DNA of 64,000 nt, taken from Parafilimonas terrae. GTDB lineage: Bacteria; Bacteroidota; Bacteroidia; Chitinophagales; Chitinophagaceae. The notes below the pieces were generated by a model. That model ran no database searches, had not been told where the DNA came from, and was given only the letters and a program-made list of their open reading frames with translations. Numbering within the stretch: the first letter of the stretch is position 1; each line of letters starts with the position of its first letter. The position numbers and the translations under genes were made by a program. Shown here piece after piece: positions 1-8,285 of the stretch. The DNA is taken from the NCBI RefSeq assembly GCF_900115755.1, contig NZ_FOXQ01000014.1:62001-126000 (forward strand), written 5' to 3'.

Positions 1-82
1 AGGGTTCCTGCAACAATTGTTTCAGTAAAAGAGATTGCATTACGGAAATTCAATTCACACAATTTTTAAAACAGAGATATTT

Positions 83-949
83 ATGAACATAGGTTTTATC
101 GGTTTAGGCCATCTCGGCACGCCTATAGCAGAAAACCTGCTTGAGCATCATACAGGCATGATGGTATATAACCGCACCATTTCAAAAGCAAAGTTGCTGG
201 AAGAAAAAGGCGCCGTTGTTTGCGAAAGCGTTAAGCAGTTGGCATCTGCATGCGACATTATTTTCACCATTGTTTCAAACGATGATGCGCTAAAACAAAT
301 CACCGACTGGGAAGATGGCATTGCTGCCAATTTAAAACCAGGCGGCATTCATATTTCCATGAGCACCGTTTTGCCCGTAACAAGCAATGAGTTGTTTAAG
401 CTTCACCAGCAATATGAAAACCATTATATAGCATGTCCTGTTTCAGGCCGGCCTGATGCTGCAAGGAATAAGCAGCTAAATTTTATCGTTTCCGGAAGTA
501 ATGAAATTATTAATACGATAAAGCCATTATTGACTAATGCAGGCGCTGCTGCTATATGGGAATTTGGCGCAGAACCAGGTGCTTCCAACGTGGCAAAACT
601 TTGCACAAATTACCTGATATTGGGCGCTATTCAATCTATAAGCGAAGGCATAAACCTCGCCAGGAAAAGCGGCATTGATGAAGCTGCGTGGATGAACATG
701 ATGACCGCTACGCTTTTTAATTGCGGTATCTATAAAAGTTATGGCGATATTATATTGAAAGATACTTTTCATCCCGTTGCATTCACGCTTGAACTGGGTT
801 TAAAAGATGCAACACTTATTAATCAACAGGCAGAAACAGCAGGTGCATCTATGCCTTTGGCAGCATTGATTAAAAATGAATTTGAAGAATTATTAAAAGG
901 TGGCTTCGGTGATTTTGACTGGAGCGCACTGGCCTTAAGTGTAAAATAG
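83..949 (+). CDS. NAD(P)-dependent beta-hydroxyacid dehydrogenase
   Basis: A 288-residue cytoplasmic oxidoreductase of the 3-hydroxyisobutyrate dehydrogenase / 6-phosphogluconate dehydrogenase-like family, which oxidises beta-hydroxyacids or reduces the matching semialdehydes with NAD(P). The N-terminal Rossmann domain opens with the dinucleotide loop GLGHLG at residues 7-12. The substrate loop CPVSGRP and the helix carrying the probable catalytic lysine (K172 in NVAKL) are in the usual order, and the all-alpha C-terminal domain is complete. An in-frame TTG at 35 would add 16 residues ahead of the Rossmann strand, so ATG at 83 is preferred. It converges on rarA, with a palindrome between them. 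Family is clear; the actual substrate cannot be told. Confidence 0.85.
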   Translation: MNIGFIGLGHLGTPIAENLLEHHTGMMVYNRTISKAKLLEEKGAVVCESVKQLASACDIIFTIVSNDDALKQITDWEDGIAANLKPGGIHISMSTVLPVTSNELFKLHQQYENHYIACPVSGRPDAARNKQLNFIVSGSNEIINTIKPLLTNAGAAAIWEFGAEPGASNVAKLCTNYLILGAIQSISEGINLARKSGIDEAAWMNMMTATLFNCGIYKSYGDIILKDTFHPVAFTLELGLKDATLINQQAETAGASMPLAALIKNEFEELLKGGFGDFDWSALALSVK

Positions 950-978
950 TATTTTGTCATCAAACGCAAAGCATTATT

Positions 979-1015
979 GCCACAGATGCACAGATGTTAT
1001 TTGTGCATCTGTGGC
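979..1015. repeat. Palindromic repeat, family 1 (copy 1)
   Basis: A perfect 14-bp inverted repeat, GCCACAGATGCACA and its complement, with a 9-nt loop between two convergent genes. The same palindrome recurs four more times in the window (6830, 12366, 55339, 56721), always between genes. It may also serve as a bidirectional terminator. Confidence 0.85.
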
Positions 1016-1036
1016 TTATAACTAATTCAAACAATC

Positions 1037-2314
1037 CTAATAATCATACTTGTTTTTCCATTTACTTTTTAAATATTTCCGCAGTTCTTCTTCCCTTGCA
1101 TTCTGGCCAGGTTCAAAAAATTTTGAACCTGCAATTTCTTTTGGCAAATATTCCTGTTCTTCAAAATTGCCTTCATAAGAATGGCTGTATTTATAGCCCT
1201 TGCCATAATTCATGTCTTTCATTAAACGGGTGGGCGCATTGCGAATGTGCAAAGGCACCGATAAATCGCCATACTGTTTTACAGCAGATGATGCTGCGCC
1301 AATGGCAGTTGTAGCCGAATTGCTTTTGGGGGATGAAGCGAGGTAAATAGTGCACTGCGATAAAATAAGCTGAGACTCAGGCCAGCCTATTTTATTCACG
1401 GCATCAAAAGTGGCGTTGGCTAACAACAGTGCATTGGGATTGGCATTGCCAATATCTTCACTGGCGAGTATTAATAACCTTCTTGCAATAAATTTTACAT
1501 CTTCTCCCCCTTCAATCATTCGTGCCAGCCAATACACGGCTGCATTGGGATCGCTGCCGCGAATACTTTTAATAAAAGCTGAAATAATATCATAATGTTG
1601 TTCGCCCTGTTTATCATATAACGCAATACGTTTTTGGGCAACGTTCATTACTAATTCATCAGTAATAACAACCTCGCCTCCTGCTCCCTTCAAAGAAGAG
1701 GGAGCTTTGGCCGTTACAACCAGTTCAAAAAGATTCAATAATTTTCTTGCATCGCCGCCGCTTATATTTATTAATGCTGCCGTTTCTTTCAGATCAATTT
1801 TATATTGCTTTAATACTTCATCTTTTTCCGTGGCATTATGTAAAAGATGAACTAAATCTTTTTCATCCAGCGGTTTTAAAACATATACCTGGCAACGGCT
1901 TAACAAAGCTGATATAACTTCAAACGATGGATTTTCGGTAGTAGCACCGATTAATGTAATGATACCTTTTTCAACTGCTCCCAATAAAGCATCCTGCTGG
2001 CTTTTATTAAAGCGGTGAATTTCATCTATGAATAAAATTGCATTGATTTCCTGCCTGGCTTTTTCAATTACTTCACGCACATCTTTTACACCGCTGCTAA
2101 TGGCGCTTAACTGGTGAAATGGAAGGTTTAAGGTATGTGCAATTATATTGGCAATAGTGGTTTTACCGCTTCCGGGCGGGCCCCAGAATATCATGGAAGG
2201 GATGTTATTATTTTCGATGGCTGTGCGCAATATGCTGCCTTTGCCAACAAGGTGTTGCTGCCCTGCAAGGTCTTCCAGTTTTGTTGGCCGCATACGTTCA
2301 GATAGAGGAGCCAT
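1037..2314 (-). CDS. rarA: Replication-associated recombination protein A (MgsA/RarA AAA+ ATPase)
   Basis: A 425-residue AAA+ ATPase of the RarA/MgsA/WRNIP1 family, which acts on single-strand gaps at stalled replication forks. Walker A GPPGSGKTT lies at residues 45-53 and Walker B with FIDEIHRF near residues 95-102. The sensor motif GATTENPSF and the C-terminal tetramerisation domain (LASEDIGNANP, then YLP near the end) are intact. Length is normal for the family. Residues about 202-214 (KAPSSLKGAGGEV) look like an inserted loop: the DNA there is an inverted repeat of the type scattered through this genome. The gene lies downstream of a toxin-antitoxin pair on the same strand but is separated by about 50 bp of AT-rich direct repeats. 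Confidence 0.95.
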   Translation of the reverse strand: MAPLSERMRPTKLEDLAGQQHLVGKGSILRTAIENNNIPSMIFWGPPGSGKTTIANIIAHTLNLPFHQLSAISSGVKDVREVIEKARQEINAILFIDEIHRFNKSQQDALLGAVEKGIITLIGATTENPSFEVISALLSRCQVYVLKPLDEKDLVHLLHNATEKDEVLKQYKIDLKETAALINISGGDARKLLNLFELVVTAKAPSSLKGAGGEVVITDELVMNVAQKRIALYDKQGEQHYDIISAFIKSIRGSDPNAAVYWLARMIEGGEDVKFIARRLLILASEDIGNANPNALLLANATFDAVNKIGWPESQLILSQCTIYLASSPKSNSATTAIGAASSAVKQYGDLSVPLHIRNAPTRLMKDMNYGKGYKYSHSYEGNFEEQEYLPKEIAGSKFFEPGQNAREEELRKYLKSKWKNKYDY

Positions 2315-2364
2315 AATTATTTACGATTTACAATTGTTGATTTACGATTTTGCGAAGTTGTTGA

Positions 2365-2652
2365 TTAATCGCTTATGCGTGATTTATGTAATAAAGCTTC
2401 TATTAAAACAGAATCTTCATAAACGGAAAATGCAACTATCCACTCATTAAAATAAATGCAACGCAAGTTTAGCTGCTGAAATGCTATGTTGTTACAAAGT
2501 TTTATCTGTGATGCAGATTTTAATTTTCTTTCGAGAAACTTCTCAAAGCGGCTCAACCATCTTAAGCCTGCGCCTTGTGTATTCTTCGATTCTATGTAAT
2601 TAACAAGTTGGATTAATGCGTAAAATGCGTCTGTGGTATAATTAATCTGCAT
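2365..2652 (-). CDS. RelE/ParE-family toxin-like protein
   Basis: A 95-residue basic protein with the layout of RelE/ParE superfamily toxins: an N-terminal helical hairpin (TTDAFYALIQLVNYIES, FEKFLERKLKSAS) followed by a short beta-sheet (LRCIYFNEWIVAFSVYEDSVLIEALLH). In this family the protein either cleaves mRNA on the ribosome or poisons gyrase. Its start overlaps the end of the upstream 78-residue gene by 11 bp, the usual arrangement in which antitoxin comes first and toxin second. The assignment rests on size, fold pattern and gene pairing, because members share few invariant residues. Confidence 0.7.
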   Translation of the reverse strand: MQINYTTDAFYALIQLVNYIESKNTQGAGLRWLSRFEKFLERKLKSASQIKLCNNIAFQQLNLRCIYFNEWIVAFSVYEDSVLIEALLHKSRISD

Positions 2653-2878
2653 TGTAAATATTGCTGATCATTTCATGCGCATTCTTCATCGAAATAACAC
2701 CACTTTTCCTGCTGCTTTCAATGAGTGTTGTTATTTGTTGTTGGGTAAGTGGCTTGCCCGGAAGTATATAATGATCTTCACCTTCATCAACCAATGACAA
2801 TTTAAGGTTGTTTTCCCTGGCAAATTCCATTAACTTATTTACGTCATTATAATTTGTTTCTTCTAATTGTAAAAGCAT
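2642..2878 (-). CDS. Small antitoxin-like protein upstream of RelE/ParE-like toxin
   Basis: A 78-residue, mostly helical, acidic protein that precedes and overlaps the RelE/ParE-like gene by 11 bp. No ribbon-helix-helix or helix-turn-helix motif is obvious. The N-terminal half (LMEFARENNLKLSLVDEG) resembles the small hydrophilic antitoxins common beside ParE-like toxins in Bacteroidota, and the C-terminal half could wrap the toxin. The role is inferred from gene order and overlap. Confidence 0.6.
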   Translation of the reverse strand: MLLQLEETNYNDVNKLMEFARENNLKLSLVDEGEDHYILPGKPLTQQQITTLIESSRKSGVISMKNAHEMISNIYNAD

Positions 2879-2908
2879 ACAGTAAAGTTATGAAATATGA
2901 TAAAATCA

Positions 2909-5458
2909 TCAGTTCAATCTTATCTTCCCTCCTAACAACCCACCCAAACCTATACGCACGGCAACCTGGCCGTTTTTACCATTAAGATAAGAACCAACAA
3001 CGTCCACACGAAAGAGTTTGAATATATTTTCAAGGCCGCCGAATATTTCAACATAATTATTATTACCGTTTACATAAAACGCATTGGTGCCCGCAACAAG
3101 GTTCCAGTTCAATCTTTTAAATAACGGGATTTTATTCGTTAGCAAACCATTGAAATGATGCTCGGCATGCAGCGTTGTATAAAATGCAGCGGTGGTGCTG
3201 TTGGCATAATATGGCGCTATCTGGAAACTGTATAAATAGCGGCTGGCAAATATGAGCTGGTTGCCGTTGAAGTGCCTGTAATCCTGTATAAAAACAGATT
3301 TATCATTTAAAAATCCGCCAATATCAATGCGGTAATTCAACTGGCCTGCCAGCTTAAAATTCATATCATCAGTTACAGAAAAATTCCATTTGTCAAAATC
3401 AGCATCACTGCCAAAAATTTTATTGAACCCTTTTTGATAAGATAGCGTAAACGTTGGATATTTTGAGCCAAGCGGCACGCGGTAATTGGGAAACTGCACA
3501 TATTTCTGCCCCGGCTGATACGATAAACTTATACCTGCAATTACAGCCTGGTGCCTTATAAACTGGCTGTCCATTTTTTCATAAGGATAATTAGGTGTAA
3601 GCTTTTTGTTATCATATTTTATAATGGAAAAATCGGTTGTATTATCAAGCGGCATGCGGTCTTCATACAACAAATTCGCCGCATATTTTAATCCTGATTG
3701 TGAAGTGCCGTAATAATCAAACTGCAAAAATTTATTCTCATAAATTTTCATGTAATTATGATTAAAGAACAACGTATAAATGCTGTTGAATAACGGGGAT
3801 ATAGGGTTGCCTTTATTAAACTGGCTGATGCGCCTGCCGCCGCTTAATGAAAAATTGTTTGAACGGAATGAAGAGGTATTATCATCGGCATCATTACTTA
3901 TGCCGCGCCAGTTGGAACGGTTGTGATAATTAAGCGTTGCATAAGCATTAAAATGTTCGTTGCTGAACCCATAGCGCACATGAGGCGTAAAACTCAATTC
4001 GCGATTTATGGATGGAAAGCCGCGGCTGAATGTGGCTTCACCATTCAACACTAAACCTTCAACCGTATTATATTGTACCTGTTTTAACAATGGTTGCCAT
4101 TGAATGGTTGTATAGTTTTCCGGATTATAATTAGAGCGTGTAAAGCCATTCCACAAAACATTCATCACACTTATTTTTCCCTGCATGCGGCGCAGTGAAT
4201 CACGGTATCGTTTAGTAAAAGAAGAATCGCGCTGGTAGCGGTAAATACTGTCTTTAACCTTATAATCTTTTATCTCTTCCTGCTCAAGCGGAACGGGGCG
4301 CACAGAATCCCAGTAGGCAGCAGTTTTCTTATTCACACCTGTATCAAACTGCATGATGATGTTGTTAAAAAACTTCTTTTTAAATGCCGGTGTAACATCG
4401 TAATTGTTGTATACATTCAAAAAGTTGCCAACCGCATCAATACCAAATTTGTTGAAAGTAAAATACAATACCTGGTTTTTGGTGCGCCATACATTTTTAG
4501 TTACAGGAAAATGTATCTGCGTTATTTTAACGGTATCCAATATTTCAAGCTGCGATTCTTTGGTAAGCATTAAATCAACGCTGTAAATGCGCCAGTCGCC
4601 TTCTGTTATTTCAATCGTACCGGAAAACAAAGGCTCATACTTTCTGCGCGGAATAACCTGTATGCGGTTTATCTCACGGCCATCTTCAAAAAAAGAACCG
4701 AGAAAATGATATTTATAAAAATTCAAAGCGCCATCGGCAATAGGGCATACATAACCACGCGGTGCAAACTGGCCGCCCATTATCTGCACATTATTGGTAT
4801 AAAAATCTATGAATGTGGGTATGGTAAATCCAAAACCATTGGAGCCACTTTCCCGTCCTGAAAGCACTTCCAGTTTAATTTTATCGGGCTTCTTAAAAGC
4901 AATTTTGGTGAGTGATTCTGATAAGTAGATCACGCCTTTACCGGCAGAATCAACACCCATTTGTTTCCAGTCTGCGCTGTCAATTTTTTGCCCGAAAACT
5001 TTACGCGGCAACGCCCTTGTTTTAATCAATGTTTTTATATAAGCCTCGCAGGTAAATGAATCCAATGCATCATGATAAGCCTGCCGTTTTTTGATGGCAT
5101 TGCGAATAATAGCATACGCGGGGTCTTCACCGTTGGAAGAAACCACCACATCTTTTAACTGCAATTGCGACGGCTTTAATTCAAAATCAAGCTGCATGCC
5201 TGTACCGGTTATATGCACTTTCTTTTCCTGCCTGGCAAAACCAACATATTGCACAATAATGGTGTAATCACCGGGGGCCAGTTCAAGCGAATAGTATCCC
5301 TGCTGGTTGGCTGTAGTGCCGCTGCCTTTTTCTTTTATAGAGACAGAAGCATAAGGCAATGCATTGCCTTTATCATCTTTAATAGTTCCGGTAATTCTTG
5401 CTGCAAAAGCAGTTGTTGAAAAAAATATAAATAAGAGGGGTAAAATTTTTTGCATCAT
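2909..5458 (-). CDS. DUF5686 outer-membrane protein with CarboxypepD_reg-like domain
   Basis: An 849-residue envelope protein. A signal peptide (residues 1-19, ending AFAA) is followed by a carboxypeptidase-regulatory-like beta-sandwich (about 20-105: ITGTIKDDKGNALPYASV, typical of TonB-receptor-like and surface proteins of Bacteroidota) and then a long DUF5686 region. The C-terminal part is rich in alternating aromatic/hydrophobic strands and ends in a beta-strand pattern (VAVRIGLGGLLGGKIRLN), which suggests an outer-membrane barrel. No plug domain or TonB box is visible, so it is not a standard SusC receptor. The function of DUF5686 proteins is not established. Confidence 0.85.
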   Translation of the reverse strand: MMQKILPLLFIFFSTTAFAARITGTIKDDKGNALPYASVSIKEKGSGTTANQQGYYSLELAPGDYTIIVQYVGFARQEKKVHITGTGMQLDFELKPSQLQLKDVVVSSNGEDPAYAIIRNAIKKRQAYHDALDSFTCEAYIKTLIKTRALPRKVFGQKIDSADWKQMGVDSAGKGVIYLSESLTKIAFKKPDKIKLEVLSGRESGSNGFGFTIPTFIDFYTNNVQIMGGQFAPRGYVCPIADGALNFYKYHFLGSFFEDGREINRIQVIPRRKYEPLFSGTIEITEGDWRIYSVDLMLTKESQLEILDTVKITQIHFPVTKNVWRTKNQVLYFTFNKFGIDAVGNFLNVYNNYDVTPAFKKKFFNNIIMQFDTGVNKKTAAYWDSVRPVPLEQEEIKDYKVKDSIYRYQRDSSFTKRYRDSLRRMQGKISVMNVLWNGFTRSNYNPENYTTIQWQPLLKQVQYNTVEGLVLNGEATFSRGFPSINRELSFTPHVRYGFSNEHFNAYATLNYHNRSNWRGISNDADDNTSSFRSNNFSLSGGRRISQFNKGNPISPLFNSIYTLFFNHNYMKIYENKFLQFDYYGTSQSGLKYAANLLYEDRMPLDNTTDFSIIKYDNKKLTPNYPYEKMDSQFIRHQAVIAGISLSYQPGQKYVQFPNYRVPLGSKYPTFTLSYQKGFNKIFGSDADFDKWNFSVTDDMNFKLAGQLNYRIDIGGFLNDKSVFIQDYRHFNGNQLIFASRYLYSFQIAPYYANSTTAAFYTTLHAEHHFNGLLTNKIPLFKRLNWNLVAGTNAFYVNGNNNYVEIFGGLENIFKLFRVDVVGSYLNGKNGQVAVRIGLGGLLGGKIRLN

Positions 5459-5548
5459 AATTAGTGTAACGAAACTAAAAATTCAGGCAGTCTTTAATTA
5501 ATCGTTCATCAAGATTAACATATAATTTCAGCCTATAAACCTTTTAGA

Positions 5549-5556
5549 TAGATTTG
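5549..5556 (+). promoter_or_regulatory. Candidate -7 box for hutI
   Basis: TAGATTTG matches the Bacteroidota -7 consensus TAnnTTTG. A TTTC lies 19 nt upstream where TTTG is expected at -33. Transcription would begin almost at the start codon, giving a very short or absent leader. Confidence 0.35.
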
Positions 5557-5559
5557 TGT

Positions 5560-6807
5560 ATGCAGATGCTTATAAAAAATATTGCCTGTCTTGTAAATGT
5601 GCGTGAGGAAAATAGTTTGCTTCGCGGCAAAGATTTATCCATCCTTCCCTGCATAAAAAACGCTTATTTAATTGTTGAAGAAGGAAAGATAAAAGGTTAT
5701 GGGGAAATGGAACACTTGCTGCCTTCACTCACCATTCACAACTCACAGCTCACAACAATAGATGCCCGCGGCGCTTACATACTTCCCTGCTGGTGCGACA
5801 GCCATACGCACCTGGTTTTTGCGGCCAGCCGTGAAGAAGAATTTATTGATAAAATAAAAGGATTGAGTTATGCCGATATTGCTGCAAAAGGCGGCGGCAT
5901 TTTAAACTCTGCCAATAAGTTAAGCAGTATGAGCGAAGACGCTTTATTTGATGCGGCTTTGCAAAGATTGCATGAAGTAATAGCGCTTGGCACCGGCGCT
6001 ATTGAAATAAAAAGCGGTTATGGTTTAAGCGTTGAAGCAGAATTGAAAATGCTGCGTGTTATTCAGCGGTTGAAAGCGCTTGATTTAATTCCGGTTAAAG
6101 CCAGCTTTTTAGGGGCGCATGCTTATCCGTTGGAATACAAAAACAACCATGAAGGATATATAAAGCTGATCATTGATGAAATGCTGCCCAATATTGCCAA
6201 AGAAAACCTTGCAGATTTTATAGATGTATTTTGTGAACAGGGATTTTTTTCGGCAGAAGAAACAAAACGTATTTGTGAAGCGGGTATGAAATATGGCTTG
6301 CGCCCTAAACTTCATGTGAACCAGTTAAGCAGTATTGGCGGCATAGAAACTGCTATTGAAGTAAATGCTGTAAGCGCTGATCATCTTGAAACGATGCATG
6401 AAGAAGACATAACACGGCTTTCAAAGAGTGCAACCATTGGCACGATGCTGCCAACGGCCGCTTATTTTTTAAGGATGCCATTCCCGCCTGCCCGCAAATT
6501 AATTGAAAGCGGCGCTGCCGTTGCTTTAGCTTCAGATTATAACCCGGGCTCATCACCTTCCGGCAATATGAATATGGTGGTTTCTATGGCCTGTATTCAA
6601 ATGCGCATGCTGCCCGAAGAAACCGTGAATGCCGCTACTATTAACGGCGCCCATGCCATGCAGTTGCAGCATGAAACGGGAAGCATAACCATTGGCAAAA
6701 ATGCCAATCTTATATTCACCAAAACAATTCCTTCGCTGGCTTACCTGATGTATTCTTTTGGCAACAACCTTATTGATAAAGTAATGATAAACGGCCGGTT
6801 TATTTAG
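5560..6807 (+). CDS. hutI: Imidazolonepropionase
   Basis: About 415 residues. Hydrolyses 4-imidazolone-5-propionate to N-formimino-L-glutamate, the third step of histidine degradation; a cytoplasmic metal-dependent amidohydrolase. Visible hallmarks are the metal motif DSHTHLVFA, EIKSGYGLS, the distal histidines in FLGAHAYP and LHVNQLS, and the aspartate loop ALASDYNPGSSP. ATG at 5560 or 5566 is the likely start. Residues about 56-67 (PSLTIHNSQLTT) interrupt the usual short link between the small beta-domain and the barrel, and are encoded by CTCACAACTCAC-type repeat DNA (5725-5760). No hutH, hutU or hutG/F is nearby, so the pathway must be completed elsewhere. Confidence 0.93.
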   Translation: MQMLIKNIACLVNVREENSLLRGKDLSILPCIKNAYLIVEEGKIKGYGEMEHLLPSLTIHNSQLTTIDARGAYILPCWCDSHTHLVFAASREEEFIDKIKGLSYADIAAKGGGILNSANKLSSMSEDALFDAALQRLHEVIALGTGAIEIKSGYGLSVEAELKMLRVIQRLKALDLIPVKASFLGAHAYPLEYKNNHEGYIKLIIDEMLPNIAKENLADFIDVFCEQGFFSAEETKRICEAGMKYGLRPKLHVNQLSSIGGIETAIEVNAVSADHLETMHEEDITRLSKSATIGTMLPTAAYFLRMPFPPARKLIESGAAVALASDYNPGSSPSGNMNMVVSMACIQMRMLPEETVNAATINGAHAMQLQHETGSITIGKNANLIFTKTIPSLAYLMYSFGNNLIDKVMINGRFI

Positions 6808-6829
6808 CTGCTGTATGTATGGATTTTTA

Positions 6830-6868
6830 GCCACAGGCGTGCAGGCTTTTTATCTATGCATCTGTGGC
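6830..6868. repeat. Palindromic repeat, family 1 (copy 2, degenerate)
   Basis: GCCACAG ... CTGTGGC with an eroded middle (GCGTGCAG on one arm, TATGCAT on the other). It follows the hutI stop and is the most diverged of the five copies. Confidence 0.65.
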
Positions 6869-7054
6869 CATACAAAATTCACCAAACCGGGAACTGATAC
6901 TTAAATTTTATTAACTCAAACATCTCTTAAAAAACTGACTGCCCTGGAATTTTAAAAAATAACGCAGACTATTTTTTAAATGATTTATTTATGCTTTCTT
7001 TAAATTTTGTTTTCATAAAAAAATACAATTGCAATTATTGAGTAAATCAACAGT

Positions 7055-8263
7055 ATGACGAATTTTTCTCCTGAATGGGTTTTGATTTTATTGAGCGGTG
7101 TAATTGTTGTTTCGTACCTGTTTTCAATTATCTCGAATTATATAAAAGTGCCTTCGGTATTGCTATTACTTGCGGCGGGCATTGCACTGCGTTCAATTGC
7201 CAATGCAAACGGATGGCAATTACCTGTTGCAGATAATACGGTTGAATACTTTGGATCCGTTGGTTTGATTATGATTGTGCTGGAAGCCGGGCTTGACCTG
7301 AAGCTCGGGCGTAATAAAGTAAGGCTGATCAGCAGGTCATTTTTCGCGGCCTTTTTTATATTGATACTTTCTATAACAGCCATAAGCGCAGCCTTATATT
7401 TTTTATTGCACCAGGACGTCCGGGATTGTATTGTTTATGCTATTCCGCTTTCAGTAATGAGCAGTTCAATCGTAATTCCAAGCCTGCATCATTTATCAGA
7501 AAAGAAAAAAGAATTTCTTGTATATGAAGCTTCTTTTTCCGACATACTTGGCATTATTCTATTCAATTATTTTACGGCAAGGGAAATTTTTTCAGTACTT
7601 GCCATAAGCACTTTCTTTTTAGGCATAGCCATCGCCATTATTCTTTCAGTAGTTTTTTCTGTGCTGCTGTTTATCATTCTTGCCAAATCAAAAATGAACG
7701 TTAAGTTCTTCCTGGTGTTTGCCGTGCTGATTATTTTATATGAAGGTGGCAAACTGTTAAACCTTCCATCGCTGATTATCATACTTCTTTTCGGGCTGTT
7801 AATGAACAACTGGCACCTGGTAAAAATTCCAAAAATAAGAGGCTTGTTTTCGGAAGAAAAAGCATCGGAAGCCACGCATTTGCTGCATTCCATTACAGCA
7901 GAAAGCTCTTTCCTGATACGCACTTTTTTCTTTTTATTATTTGGATATTCCATCAATATACAAGCAATAGCTTCAACAGAAATTATATTGGTGGGCAGTA
8001 TAATTGTACTTATCCTATTAATAATACGTTACATATACCTGCGTGATTTTTTAAGGGAAAGCGTTTATCCCGAAGTGTTTTTTATTCCGCGTGGATTAAT
8101 AACTATCGTATTATTTTATAAGATACCCGAATCATATCACCCTGAGAAGTTACAGGCCGGCATTTTATTTTTTGTGGTGATCGTAACCAGTTTTATTATG
8201 ATGATGGGCACAATATTTTATAAGAAAAAGGACATTGTTGCAGATGATTTTATAGAAAATTAA
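7055..8263 (+). CDS. Cation:proton antiporter (CPA1-like, monovalent)
   Basis: A 402-residue integral membrane protein with about 11-12 hydrophobic segments and almost no soluble tail. It matches the Na+/H+ exchanger domain family: an N-terminal segment ending IKVPSVLLLLAAGIALR, a central EASFSDILGIILFN segment carrying the acidic residue pair region expected to bind the ion, and a later amphipathic region (IPRGLITIVLFY) like the positively charged helix of these exchangers. It lacks the TrkA-N/TrkA-C regulatory domains found in many relatives. It should exchange Na+ or K+ for protons across the inner membrane. It converges on the E1 gene with only 22 bp between stops. Ion selectivity is unknown. 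Confidence 0.85.
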   Translation: MTNFSPEWVLILLSGVIVVSYLFSIISNYIKVPSVLLLLAAGIALRSIANANGWQLPVADNTVEYFGSVGLIMIVLEAGLDLKLGRNKVRLISRSFFAAFFILILSITAISAALYFLLHQDVRDCIVYAIPLSVMSSSIVIPSLHHLSEKKKEFLVYEASFSDILGIILFNYFTAREIFSVLAISTFFLGIAIAIILSVVFSVLLFIILAKSKMNVKFFLVFAVLIILYEGGKLLNLPSLIIILLFGLLMNNWHLVKIPKIRGLFSEEKASEATHLLHSITAESSFLIRTFFFLLFGYSINIQAIASTEIILVGSIIVLILLIIRYIYLRDFLRESVYPEVFFIPRGLITIVLFYKIPESYHPEKLQAGILFFVVIVTSFIMMMGTIFYKKKDIVADDFIEN

Positions 8264-8285
8264 GTTGGCTTATTAATTAGCGCAG

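Noticed and set aside
994..1314. Plus-strand ORF over the rarA 3' end
   Set aside because: It lies antisense to a complete, well-conserved RarA and shows no family motif; part of it is only the palindromic repeat.
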